Of a stretch of 64,000 nucleotides of DNA, positions 44,420 to 52,751 are shown in pieces. The notes under the pieces are model-generated. The model searched no databases and had not been told where the DNA came from. It saw nothing but the letters and a program-made list of their open reading frames with translations. The position numbers and the translations under genes were made by a program. The stretch is taken from contig NZ_JAPZUB010000035.1 of assembly GCF_027533505.1 (NCBI RefSeq), positions 1-64,000 of the forward strand, read 5' to 3'. This DNA comes from Flavobacterium sp. GTDB taxonomy: Bacteria; Bacteroidota; Bacteroidia; Flavobacteriales; Flavobacteriaceae. Each line of letters opens with the position of its first letter. Position 1 is the first letter of the stretch.

Positions 44420-45262
44420 TTATGGGTTACAATAATCACAAAATTGAGGGTCCTCTACTTCTTTTTGCAGGGGATAAAATCGTTTTTCTTCAAACGAACA
44501 AGTATCGCAATGATAAAGCGCATACAACGGCGAACGCGTGGGTTGATTGCACCAGCCACAAGGTAATCCCGATTCCATGTGTTGCACTGAAAATCCGGGG
44601 GCTTGGCATTGCGGGCATAGCGATAACAATGTATCTACTAAATTTTGTGTCGCTTTAGCTATGGCAGTCATCCGCTTTGGGTTGAAGTGGGCCCGCATAT
44701 CGGTTTCCACGTAACAACTTCCAAATTCCTGTTTCAAACTTTGAAAATGCTCTACCAATACATCGTAATCTTGAACCCCTTTGTATATAGGGGCATACGA
44801 TTGATCGTCCTTTCGTACAATAACCGCATGTTGGGGAAAACCTACTCGAGTAACAAACGCGTCTAAATCTTCCTCATCCTTTACAAATGCGCCTGTAAAA
44901 TTCGTGTCGCTTGTCCAATACCGCCCCGTGTATTCTCGGTTGTTTTGAAAATCAATGAGCAAAACGGTTTCATAATTAGCAGGAAGAAATGGACTCGAGG
45001 GATGAGCACCGAAAGACCCTTCGCTGGCAACTACAAGATCATAATTGTTCTTTTTCATAGCCAAGTTGCACTTGTCACGAAGGGTACTTATCACATCCTT
45101 TACCCGGGGAATTTCTCCAGAAAAGGTGCCTAAACTATCGGTGTTCAATGCGGTCGGAACGGTACAGGAAACTCCCAATTCCCGCTCAAGAATGGGAGCC
45201 ATCACACGCTCTTTGTGATGGGCAGTAGCTATAGCAACCGTTCGACCCGCAAATAATTTCAT
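44420..45262 (-). CDS. DUF6671 protein with C-terminal zinc ribbons
   Basis: 280 residues, family I match to DUF6671. The N-terminal part (about 1-200) has MKLFAGRTVAIATAHHKE, VVASEGSFGAHPSSPFLPAN and RAHFNPKRM; the C-terminal part carries paired cysteines typical of zinc ribbons (CPQC near 210, GWC near 236, CDTC near 252 and CDYC near 276). No catalytic assignment is possible. Its start overlaps the stop of the preceding 90-residue gene (TAATG), and it is followed 3 bp later by the Sua5 gene, so it belongs to the same operon. Confidence 0.85.
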   Translation of the reverse strand: MKLFAGRTVAIATAHHKERVMAPILERELGVSCTVPTALNTDSLGTFSGEIPRVKDVISTLRDKCNLAMKKNNYDLVVASEGSFGAHPSSPFLPANYETVLLIDFQNNREYTGRYWTSDTNFTGAFVKDEEDLDAFVTRVGFPQHAVIVRKDDQSYAPIYKGVQDYDVLVEHFQSLKQEFGSCYVETDMRAHFNPKRMTAIAKATQNLVDTLLSLCPQCQAPGFSVQHMESGLPCGWCNQPTRSPLYALYHCDTCSFEEKRFYPLQKEVEDPQFCDYCNP

Positions 45263-45534
45263 TATTCAAAAGTTAAAGCGATATCACTTTTGATGACAAT
45301 ACGCTTGTGGTGGGCTTCGGCTTCTTTTACCGTTTGCTGCAACGTCGCCAAAGCATCTTCTAAGGCTTTGATTCGCTGTGTGCTGTGCGCACTATCTTCA
45401 ATGTTGCGAATATCTTTACTAAACGCATCCACTTGATGATACTGAATCTTGTGATTAATCAACTTGGTCAATAGCTCGCGGGCTTCATCCGGTTGAAAAA
45501 CACCATCAATTAAGGTCACTTGTGTCAAATCCAT
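45262..45534 (-). CDS. small helical protein, paralogue of the gene at 45666-45911
   Basis: 90 residues, no named family. The pattern LIDGVFQPDEARELLTKL, KIQYH and then QRIKALEDAL is shared with the 81-residue protein two genes upstream, so the two arose by duplication. Predicted N-terminal turn, then two helices with coiled-coil potential. It overlaps the end of the small membrane gene by 29 bp and the start of DUF6671 by one base. Helix pairing with its paralogue is plausible; role unknown. Confidence 0.8.
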   Translation of the reverse strand: MDLTQVTLIDGVFQPDEARELLTKLINHKIQYHQVDAFSKDIRNIEDSAHSTQRIKALEDALATLQQTVKEAEAHHKRIVIKSDIALTFE

Positions 45535-45673
45535 GCGCTATTTTTTTACATAAAACCAAACCAATCAATACACTTCCCGCCTCAGCCAATGACGACCACA
45601 AAATATCTTGAAGCCACCAAGAGATAGCCGCTAACAAAAGGCCACTGAGAATGAGATACCAAAGGCTACGCAT
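45506..45673 (-). CDS. 55-residue two-helix membrane protein nested between two paralogues
   Basis: Starting at the ATG at 45673 the product is MRSLWYLILSGLLLAAISWW... to KKIAHGFDTSDLN. Two hydrophobic helices (about 3-22 and 27-43) are joined by a short polar turn. The ATG lies inside the last codons of the 81-residue gene (8-bp overlap) and the end runs 29 bp into the 90-residue gene. An earlier in-frame ATG at 45727 would add 18 polar residues read through the neighbour's coding sequence and is less likely. No family recognised. The double overlap argues for translational coupling and against a chance frame. Confidence 0.65.
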   Translation of the reverse strand: MRSLWYLILSGLLLAAISWWLQDILWSSLAEAGSVLIGLVLCKKIAHGFDTSDLN

Positions 45674-45911
45674 CAAATCCGAAATGGGTGTGAATACGAA
45701 CCGATCCCGATTGTTCGCGGAGGGCAACCGTCATCTCATGCGCTGCGGTTTGCAACGCTTTGATTCGTTGTTCGCGAAACTTGATATCCTCTTCCGACAT
45801 ACTTGCGGCAATTTTCTTTTCGTGAAACTTGATTTTCACGTCTACCAATTCCCGTAACAAAGCAATCGCTTCTTGGGGATCAAACTTTCCGTCGATTAAT
45901 TGGAGTTCCAT
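45666..45911 (-). CDS. small helical protein, paralogue of the gene at 45262-45534
   Basis: 81 residues, no named family. LIDGKFDPQEAIALLRELVD, KIKFHEKKI and FREQRIKALQTAA match the 90-residue paralogue position by position (LIDG-x-F-x-P-x-EA-x2-LL; QRIKAL). Charged, helical, coiled-coil-prone, cytoplasmic. It begins 5 bp after the icd stop, so it is very probably on the icd transcript. Confidence 0.8.
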   Translation of the reverse strand: MELQLIDGKFDPQEAIALLRELVDVKIKFHEKKIAASMSEEDIKFREQRIKALQTAAHEMTVALREQSGSVRIHTHFGFDA

Positions 45912-45916
45912 AACAC

Positions 45917-47353
45917 TTATTGTCCTTGACCTAAAGAGTATGCAGGTGTACCGTCAAAATGATACAAGTTCTCTGTTTTCACCACATCGATACCGTGCGT
46001 CTCTGCTTGTTGCAATAACCCAATGATATGCGCTTTTGACAACTCGCTTCCGTCTTTCATTTTGAATCGACAACGCCAATGGTCGGTACAAAAAGTTTCT
46101 GCAAATCCTTCAGGCCAAACTTTAATCCCACGGTTGGTAATCATGCTTAACTGAAGTCCACCATCATTTAATTTTTGAATCGACTCGGCCAACGTATCGG
46201 CTGAAGTTCCCGCCCAGTGTACAAATAAGTCTACTCCATGAAGCGTTTTTACTTGTGGCGCAGGACGCTTGTATGAAGGCAAATTCATCGGTGCTCCATC
46301 ACGGTATTCTACGGCTTTCAATACTGAAGGTTTCTGACCCAATCGGGCAATGATCGCTTCAGCAAACGCTTGTGTTCCTACTTTTTGCGCACTTACGCCT
46401 TCTTTGAAAATATCATAGGTATGAATACCATCTTCAATGGTTTTTAACCAAGCATTTTGAATTTTTTCTGCGATGGAATTCTGACCCAAATGTTGCAACA
46501 TCATGATAGCACCTTGTAACAATCCCGAAGGGTTCGCCACATCTTGACCCGCACGACGTGGTGCTGACCCATGAATAGCTTCAAACATTGCACAGGATTC
46601 TCCAATATTGGCCGAACCTGCCATACCTACCGAACCTGCAATTTGTGCTGCAACATCTGAAAGAACGTCACCATACAAGTTTAAGGTTACAATGACATCA
46701 AAAGCCTCGGGTGTATCGGCCAATTTTGCAGCTCCAATATCGATAATCCAGTGTTCGTTTTCAATTTCTGGATATTCCACTGCAATTTCATCAAAAACTT
46801 TGTGAAACAATCCATCGGTTTGCTTCATAATGTTGTCTTTGGTGAAACAAGTTACCTTTTTACGTCCAAAAGCACGCGCATATTCAAAGGCATAACGAAC
46901 AATCTTCTCACAACCAGGACGGCTAATCAATTTCAAACATTGAATCACCTCATCGGTTTGCTGGTGCTCGATACCTGCATATAAATCTTCTTCATTTTCA
47001 CGAATAATAACCACGTCCATTTGAGGGTGTTTGGTCGCTACATAAGGACTCAAAGACAAACATGGACGTACGTTTGAATACAACCCTAAAAATTTACGGG
47101 TAGTTACATTCAAACTCTTGTATCCTCCTCCTTGGGGAGTGGTGATTGGAGCTTTCAAAAATACTTTGTTACGTCGGATGATATCCCAAGAGGAAGCTGC
47201 AATCCCTGAAGTGTTTCCAGACAAATAAACTTTCTCTCCCACTTCAATCTCATCGTACTCTAAAGCGGCTCCAGCTGCTTTCAATACCGCCAAAGTGGCA
47301 TCCATAATTTCGGGACCAATTCCGTCACCTTTTGCAATCGTAATTCGTGTCAT
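45917..47353 (-). CDS. icd: isocitrate dehydrogenase, long (about 480-residue) form, probably NADP-dependent
   Basis: Oxidative decarboxylation of isocitrate to 2-oxoglutarate in the TCA cycle. 478 residues. The isocitrate/isopropylmalate dehydrogenase fold is clear: GDGIGPEIMDATL at the start, a substrate-binding segment near 85-102 (PQGGGYKSLNVTTRKFLGLYS), IRENEEDLYAGIEH, the metal-binding region and HGSAPRRAGQDVANP near 264. It has an extra C-terminal domain of about 140 residues (from about 335, PSVLKAVEYRDG), as in the Thermus-type enzyme. Releases CO2, which may relate to the bicarbonate permease in the same operon, an inference. Cofactor preference is assumed from family. Confidence 0.93.
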   Translation of the reverse strand: MTRITIAKGDGIGPEIMDATLAVLKAAGAALEYDEIEVGEKVYLSGNTSGIAASSWDIIRRNKVFLKAPITTPQGGGYKSLNVTTRKFLGLYSNVRPCLSLSPYVATKHPQMDVVIIRENEEDLYAGIEHQQTDEVIQCLKLISRPGCEKIVRYAFEYARAFGRKKVTCFTKDNIMKQTDGLFHKVFDEIAVEYPEIENEHWIIDIGAAKLADTPEAFDVIVTLNLYGDVLSDVAAQIAGSVGMAGSANIGESCAMFEAIHGSAPRRAGQDVANPSGLLQGAIMMLQHLGQNSIAEKIQNAWLKTIEDGIHTYDIFKEGVSAQKVGTQAFAEAIIARLGQKPSVLKAVEYRDGAPMNLPSYKRPAPQVKTLHGVDLFVHWAGTSADTLAESIQKLNDGGLQLSMITNRGIKVWPEGFAETFCTDHWRCRFKMKDGSELSKAHIIGLLQQAETHGIDVVKTENLYHFDGTPAYSLGQGQ

Positions 47354-47444
47354 AGTAAGTTTGTTTAACGAGGCAAAGGTGAAAAAGAAAGTTTATATAT
47401 TTTTATTTATGTTTTAAATAATATGTATAAATTATTTTATATGC

Positions 47445-48050
47445 TTAATTTCCGATTATCCATAACAAGACTGGCTTGGGTTCGGCCTGCAATTGGGCAT
47501 CCAAAATGCGCATAAAATCATTGGAAACCGCAGGACAACCCCAACTTAAAGGACTCACTTCAGGATGAATTTCAGCATCGGAAACGGCATTCCAGGAATG
47601 AAGCACCACTACCCGTTCGACGGCCGTAGCATTGGAGGACTCGAGACCATGCAGCCAATATTTAATTTTAATCCCCCATGCACTGGTATCCCTACGACCA
47701 ATTTTGTATTTCCCTACCATACTACAATGGCTGTTGACCCGTTTATCAAATTTTGCCTGTTCCCATCGTTCTGGATTGGGAGCAAAAACATCGCAACTTC
47801 CATGGGTTACCAATTGGGCATGCGTAATCGCATCATTGGCAAAATCATACACAAAAAAACGATTCTTACCCGAAGGAATTCGTAAGTCTAAAAGGTAGTA
47901 AAAATGGGTACTCATGCCCTTATTTTGACAAAACAACAAGGCTTCTTGATGATAAGAAGCATACGTTGCCTTCGTTTGAACGGGTTCGATTTCCTCTTTT
48001 TTTACACACTGAATCAAAAAAATGGCGAGAATAAAAACAATGCCTTTCAT
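47445..48050 (-). CDS. murein L,D-transpeptidase-like lipoprotein
   Basis: About 201 residues. A YkuD-related catalytic domain with LHSWN (near 148) and SWGCPAVSNDFM (near 168-179), where the Cys is the expected nucleophile and the His in LHSW a catalytic partner. This fits the murein L,D-transpeptidase family found in Bacteroidota (PF13645). The signal ends with FLIQC followed by VKKEE; glutamine before Cys is unusual for a lipobox. Likely acts in the periplasm on peptidoglycan cross-links. The ATG at 48050 gives a clean signal peptide; the in-frame ATG at 48080 would prepend ten residues. Confidence 0.88.
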   Translation of the reverse strand: MKGIVFILAIFLIQCVKKEEIEPVQTKATYASYHQEALLFCQNKGMSTHFYYLLDLRIPSGKNRFFVYDFANDAITHAQLVTHGSCDVFAPNPERWEQAKFDKRVNSHCSMVGKYKIGRRDTSAWGIKIKYWLHGLESSNATAVERVVVLHSWNAVSDAEIHPEVSPLSWGCPAVSNDFMRILDAQLQAEPKPVLLWIIGN

Positions 48051-48139
48051 TTCGCTGAATTTATAATTTAGTAACACCATTTTTCGTATTTTATTTAAAC
48101 CTTGACTGTTAAATAAAGTCTAATTTGTAAAACTTAACT

Positions 48140-49535
48140 ATGGAACCCGCCCTTCTTTGGTCGTTACGTTTGGGATTTAGCGCCCAGCAGGCTGAAAGCA
48201 TCCAAAAAAATGGAATTGCCGATTTTCTCCAAACATCTATTAAGGCGCCTTTTACTCAAAAGCAACCCGATTTTTTGGCCAGCGAACCCAAGTCGTTGGC
48301 TGAATTACGTCAAATTCGACAACAAATCAAAAATGCAGAAGATCCCGATACCAAAGCCATTCTCAAAAAACAAATTCAAAATGGTATCGCTTTTAAGGCA
48401 TGGTGGATCAACGAAATACAAAACACCCCCTTCCCCTTGCGAGAAAAAATGGTGCTGTTTTGGCACAATCATTTTGTAGCTACCCAACAAAAAGTAAAGG
48501 TGAATTGGTGGATTTACCAACACAATCAACTTTTGCGGGAAATGGCTTTTGGAAATTTTAAAAACCTTAACCAAAGCCGTGCTACAAACAAATGCTATGG
48601 TGCGGTATTTGGACAATGTTGATAACCAAAGAGGGGCTATCAATGAAAATCTCAGCCGCGAACTCCTCGAACTTTTTACGTTAGGCATTGGCCATTACAC
48701 GGAAAATGATGTGAAAATGGGAGCCAAAGCGCTTGCCGGTTTGCATCTCGGCGAAAACAAAGCCCAGTATCGTCCCCGATTGGAAGACCCCGATACGATT
48801 ACGTATTTGGGAAAAACAGGCCCGTTTAAAGTAGAAGATTTGGTGGATCGTATTTTTGAACAACCCGCCGTTCCCTATTTGATTACCCGAAAACTATTGC
48901 AATGGTTTATATACGACTCCCCTCCCGAGGAGCTGGTAACGTATTATGGGGACTATTTTCGGAGTGTTCAATTTGAAATACAACCGCTCCTTCAAAAAAT
49001 CGTGGTAGAGGAATTTGGCAAACCCACGGCTGGAAGCAAGATAAAAAATCCGTTGGAGTTTATTTTGCACCTTCATGACGAATTACACATTGCAAATCCC
49101 AATGAAAACCTGCTCGTGTTTTTCTTACGGCAACAGGGCATGGATTTATGCAATCAACCCAATGTAAAAGGATGGACAGGCGGAAAAAATTGGCTCACAT
49201 CCCAAATTTATTTACAACGTCAGAACGCTTGCGACTTGCTTTGTCGCGGAAAAGAACTTAACCGTAGGGTATTGAAAGAACTTCCTGATACGCTTTCAAA
49301 AACGAAATCACCGCAAGAATACATCCCAAAAGTGGCCTTTAATCCCAACGACTCCGCAGGCGAAATTAAACGCAAAATGGCCCAACGCTTGGTGTTTCAA
49401 GTGGATGAAGAACTTCAAAAACAGGTAGATGCGGTACTCAAATATGATTTTAACGCCCATGATCCCAACGCTCAAGAAGCCGTAATGCGGTTGTTTTTAA
49501 CGCTAGTCAAATCCCCTGAATTTCAACTCATTTAA
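48140..49535 (+). pseudogene. DUF1800 protein gene, interrupted by a one-base frameshift
   Basis: Two frames together make one DUF1800 protein of about 464 residues. The first (from 48140) reads to LLREMAFGNFKN and then goes out of register; the second carries on with TLTKAVLQTNAMVRYLDN and NENLSRELLELFTLGIGHYTE, the family core. The break maps to TTTTAAAAACC (48556-48566): removing one A from the five-A run (48560-48564) restores GNFKTLTKAV. The sequence downstream remains intact to a normal stop, so this is a recent mutation or a sequencing indel in a homopolymer. DUF1800 genes are usually followed, as here, by DUF1501. Family function is poorly defined. Confidence 0.88.
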
Positions 49536-49536
49536 T

Positions 49537-50703
49537 ATGAATAGAAGAAACTTTTTAAGTCTTACAGGAACCTTTACAGGAGGATTATTGGTTCTTCCCG
49601 ATTTTCTCCATGCATTAGGAACGCAACCCTCTCAAAATCAGAAAGATTCGTGTGTCGTGTTTCTCCAACTCAATGGAGGAAACGATGGGTTAAACACCTA
49701 TATCCCTTTTGATCATCTTGGCTATTATGACTTACGGCCTCATATTGCTATTGCCAAAAATGATATTGTCGGGAAAAATAACGGAATGGGATGGCATCCG
49801 GCTCTGAAAAACTGGAATACTATACAGCAAAATGGCGACTTAACCGTCATTCAGAACGTTGGCTATCCTTCACCCAACCGATCCCATTTTCGCAGTCAAG
49901 AAATTTGGCAAACCGCTTCAGGCGCTCAAGAATACCTCACGGAAGGGTGGTTGGGTCGGTATTTGGATTTACAATGTACTACAACGCAACCTACCGGAGG
50001 AGTCAACATTGATAGTATTGATAATTTGGCCCTTCGCGGCAAAGAGCCCAACAGCATTACCGTGAAAGACCCTGCGCGTTTTCGAAGTCATGCTGCAGGC
50101 GAAGCGAGCCAACTCTCCACCAACCCGCAACTCGACTTTGTTCGAAAAATTGCTTCCTCAGTGGTTGAAGGTGCCGATGATATCCGTCGAGCCATAGCAG
50201 CTTCCCAAACAGAGGTTAGTTATCCTACCACGGCATTAGGGAAAAATCTGGAATGGATTGCACGTTTGATCAAAGGAAATTTACACACGCATGTGTACTA
50301 TACTTCCCAAAATGGGTATGACACGCACGACAATCAAAAAACCATTCACCACAATAAACTCAAAGAATTGGATGAAGCGGTATATGCTTTTTACACCGAA
50401 ATCAAGCGAGCAGGATTGCTTCAGCAAGTCACCTTGGTCGTGTTTTCGGAATTTGGTCGGCGGGTACGGGACAACGGTAATGGAACCGATCATGGAACTG
50501 CAGCACCTGTTTTTGTGATTGGCGGAAACACCACGGGGAGAATTGTGGGCACCAATCCCAACCTCGACGACTTAGACCAGGGAGATTTAAAATTTGAAAC
50601 GGACTTTCGATCGGTGTATGCTACGTTATTACAGCAAAAATTACAGCACCCGCCCACATCGATTGGCATCACCCAAGCCCCGCTTTCGGGAATCTTTAGG
50701 TAA
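49537..50703 (+). CDS. DUF1501 family exported protein
   Basis: 388 residues, starting with a Tat-like signal (NRRNFLSLTGTFTGGLLVLP, with twin Arg at 3-4). Family text includes LQLNGGNDGLNTYIPF (about 43-58), NRSHFRSQEIWQT and FSEFGRRVRDNGNGTDHGTA (about 306-325), which resembles alkaline-phosphatase-superfamily metal sites (Asp and His residues). Biochemical activity is not established for the family. It begins one base after the DUF1800 stop, the usual paired arrangement; if DUF1800 is truly broken, this partner may be orphaned. Confidence 0.92.
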   Translation: MNRRNFLSLTGTFTGGLLVLPDFLHALGTQPSQNQKDSCVVFLQLNGGNDGLNTYIPFDHLGYYDLRPHIAIAKNDIVGKNNGMGWHPALKNWNTIQQNGDLTVIQNVGYPSPNRSHFRSQEIWQTASGAQEYLTEGWLGRYLDLQCTTTQPTGGVNIDSIDNLALRGKEPNSITVKDPARFRSHAAGEASQLSTNPQLDFVRKIASSVVEGADDIRRAIAASQTEVSYPTTALGKNLEWIARLIKGNLHTHVYYTSQNGYDTHDNQKTIHHNKLKELDEAVYAFYTEIKRAGLLQQVTLVVFSEFGRRVRDNGNGTDHGTAAPVFVIGGNTTGRIVGTNPNLDDLDQGDLKFETDFRSVYATLLQQKLQHPPTSIGITQAPLSGIFR

Positions 50704-50714
50704 GCAAAAATGTT

Positions 50715-50747
50715 TTTGTAGGGATATCCTATAATCGAGTATCTTTG
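50715..50747 (+). promoter_or_regulatory. consensus Bacteroidota promoter of the EamA gene
   Basis: TTTG (50715-50718), a 21-bp spacer and TATCTTTG (50740-50747) match both boxes exactly. Start point near 50753, leader about 15 nt. Confidence 0.65.
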
Positions 50748-50767
50748 TCGGCTTTTTAATTAAAAAA

Positions 50768-51664
50768 ATGACAGGAAAATCAATACTTAAAGGTGTTTTT
50801 TTAGTAGGTTTAGGAGCCTCCAGTTATGGGATGCTGGCCACTTTTGTAAAATTAGCGTACCGCGAACATTACACCACGGCCGAAGTTACCCTTTCGCAAT
50901 TTGGGTATGGTATCTTTGGGATACTACTCCTCAATGCTTTTCAAAAATACAAGTCCCGTAAACCTGTCGATAAAGCCACTCCAAAAAACATTTTTCAACT
51001 CATGCTGGCGGGAACTTCATTGGGTATGACCAGCGTTTTTTATTATCTATGTGTCAAATACATCAATGTTTCTATTGCCATTGTACTGTTAATGCAAACC
51101 GTATGGATGGGTGTGCTTTTGGAATGGATTATTGAAAAACGAAGACCATCTTTACAAAAAAACCTTTCGGTGGGAATGGTATTGTTAGGAACGCTGGGGG
51201 CGACCAATATCATGAATAGTGAATTTACCTTGGATTGGCGCGGGATATTATTCGGAATGTTGGCTGCTGCCTCTTTTACGACTACTATGTTTACCGCCAA
51301 TCGAGTAGCATTGGGCATTTCATCGGCGCAACGCAGTTTGTACATGCTTCTCGGGGGCGCAATAATCGTGATTGGATTTGCCTTAGTCACCCAGAATACT
51401 CCTTTTCAGTGGGGTATCTTTCTTAAATGGGGTGTTGTTTTAGCCCTTTTTGGAACCATCATTCCGCCACTATTAATGAACGCTGGATTTCCTATCACCG
51501 GAATTGGTTTAGGAAGTATTGTTTCGGCATTGGAATTACCTGTATCCGTATTGATGGCCTTTTATATTCTTGATGAAAGTGTGGTAGGACTGCAATGGTT
51601 GGGGATACTGCTCATCCTTTTAGCCATCATTTTTATGAATATTTCATTTAAAAAGAAGACATAA
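50768..51664 (+). CDS. EamA/DMT family transporter
   Basis: 298 residues with ten hydrophobic segments arranged as two EamA halves (about 8-140 and 152-295): GASSYGMLATFVKLAY, SVFYYLCVKYINVSIAIVLL in the first and PITGIGLGSIVSALELPVSV in the second. These proteins export or exchange amino acids, nucleotide precursors or other small metabolites; the substrate is not deducible. It stands alone with its own promoter. Confidence 0.9.
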   Translation: MTGKSILKGVFLVGLGASSYGMLATFVKLAYREHYTTAEVTLSQFGYGIFGILLLNAFQKYKSRKPVDKATPKNIFQLMLAGTSLGMTSVFYYLCVKYINVSIAIVLLMQTVWMGVLLEWIIEKRRPSLQKNLSVGMVLLGTLGATNIMNSEFTLDWRGILFGMLAAASFTTTMFTANRVALGISSAQRSLYMLLGGAIIVIGFALVTQNTPFQWGIFLKWGVVLALFGTIIPPLLMNAGFPITGIGLGSIVSALELPVSVLMAFYILDESVVGLQWLGILLILLAIIFMNISFKKKT

Positions 51665-51749
51665 CAAACCACTACCGTAATTTTCTGGGCAAAATAGTTG
51701 TTAAAACTGTTAAAATTTTATTATTTTGACAAATCTAAAACAACCCAAC

Positions 51750-52124
51750 ATGACCCAACCTTGGCATTTATATGGTATGGCCCTATTGTATATTGTGGCT
51801 GGAATTAACCATTTTAGAAAACCAAATCTGTATTACAAAATCATTCCCCCTTTTTTTACCAATAAAAAATTCATCAATGAGATGACGGGATTTTTAGAAA
51901 TTGTGTTGGGTATCGCCTTGTGTATCCCGTGATTTACAAGTCTCGCAGCAGTTTTCATCATTCTTCTATTGATTTTGATTTTTCCAGCCAACATCTACAT
52001 GGTGACCTATTCGGATGGGCGATTAGGACTGCCGCTTTGGTTGCTATATATTCGCTTACCATTGCAATTTTTATTAATGTATTGGGCTTTTAGTTATATC
52101 GATTTTGAGCAACTCTTTTTGTAA
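51750..52124 (+). pseudogene. DoxX-like membrane protein gene with in-frame TGA
   Basis: The frame from ATG 51750 encodes YGMALLYIVAGINHFRKPNL... to VLGIALCIP, meets TGA at 51930-51932, and continues in the same frame with FTSLAAVFIILLLILIFPAN and LPLWLLYIRLPLQFLLMYW to TAA at 52122. Together they give about 124 residues with four membrane helices matching the DoxX-like family. Relatives often have a basic residue after the proline, so CGA to TGA is the simplest change. Either a fresh nonsense mutation or a base-call error; selenocysteine is unlikely because no SECIS-like hairpin is apparent. Confidence 0.85.
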
Positions 52125-52148
52125 ATTTGAGAGCACCAAAGAGTAGCT

Positions 52149-52751
52149 ATGTCCTTATTTGATTTACATGAACCGATTCATTTTTCAGTCCCCGATGCAG
52201 ATATTTGTTTGTATCCGAACTTCATAGCCAGCGATAAAGCGCAAGAATATTATGACGTGTTGCTTTCCCAAACCCCTTGGCGCAATGATCCCATTACCGT
52301 TTATGGAAAAACTTATCCACAACCGCGATTAACGGCATTGTTCGGACATGAGGGAAAACCCTATGCGTACGCTAATGTGGTCATGCAACCCCATCCGTGG
52401 ACGCCTTTGCTTACGTTTTTAAAAGAAGAAGTGGAGCAAATTGCCCACACCCATTTTACCACCGTATTACTCAATTTGTATCGCCACGGACAAGACAGCA
52501 ACGGGTGGCATGCCGATAATGAAAAAGAATTGGGTCGCAATCCCGTGATTGCCTCACTCAGTTTTGGGGCCGAGCGCGCTTTTCATTTGCAACATAATAC
52601 CTTGCGAGAAGAAAAATTAAAAATTCCACTCACTTCGGGTAGTTTACTCCTGATGCAAGGAACCACGCAACATTATTGGAAACACCAAATTCCGAAAACT
52701 GCACGACCCGTGGGTCCGAGGATTAACCTCACTTTTCGCACCTTAAAATAA
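52149..52751 (+). CDS. AlkB-type 2-oxoglutarate/Fe(II)-dependent dioxygenase
   Basis: 200 residues. Repairs alkylated bases (1-methyladenine, 3-methylcytosine) by oxidative demethylation. The iron site H-x-D is GWHADNE (near 120-126), the distal His is in TQHYWKH (near 176-182), and the 2-oxoglutarate Arg is in PRINLTFR (near 190-197). The nucleotide recognition lid starts TVYGKTYPQPRLTALFG. A TAAATTTG box (52122-52129) lies just upstream, overlapping the stop of the DoxX-like gene. The stop overlaps the next start (TAATG). Confidence 0.92.
   Translation: MSLFDLHEPIHFSVPDADICLYPNFIASDKAQEYYDVLLSQTPWRNDPITVYGKTYPQPRLTALFGHEGKPYAYANVVMQPHPWTPLLTFLKEEVEQIAHTHFTTVLLNLYRHGQDSNGWHADNEKELGRNPVIASLSFGAERAFHLQHNTLREEKLKIPLTSGSLLLMQGTTQHYWKHQIPKTARPVGPRINLTFRTLK

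Noticed and set aside
48549..48622. Programmed -1 frameshift in DUF1800
   Set aside because: The required change is +1 (or -2), the slippery heptamer is in the wrong register, and no stimulatory structure is evident.
51930..51932. Selenocysteine reading of TGA in the DoxX-like gene
   Set aside because: No SECIS-type hairpin directly after the codon, family has no catalytic Cys there, and selenoproteins of this family are not known to me.
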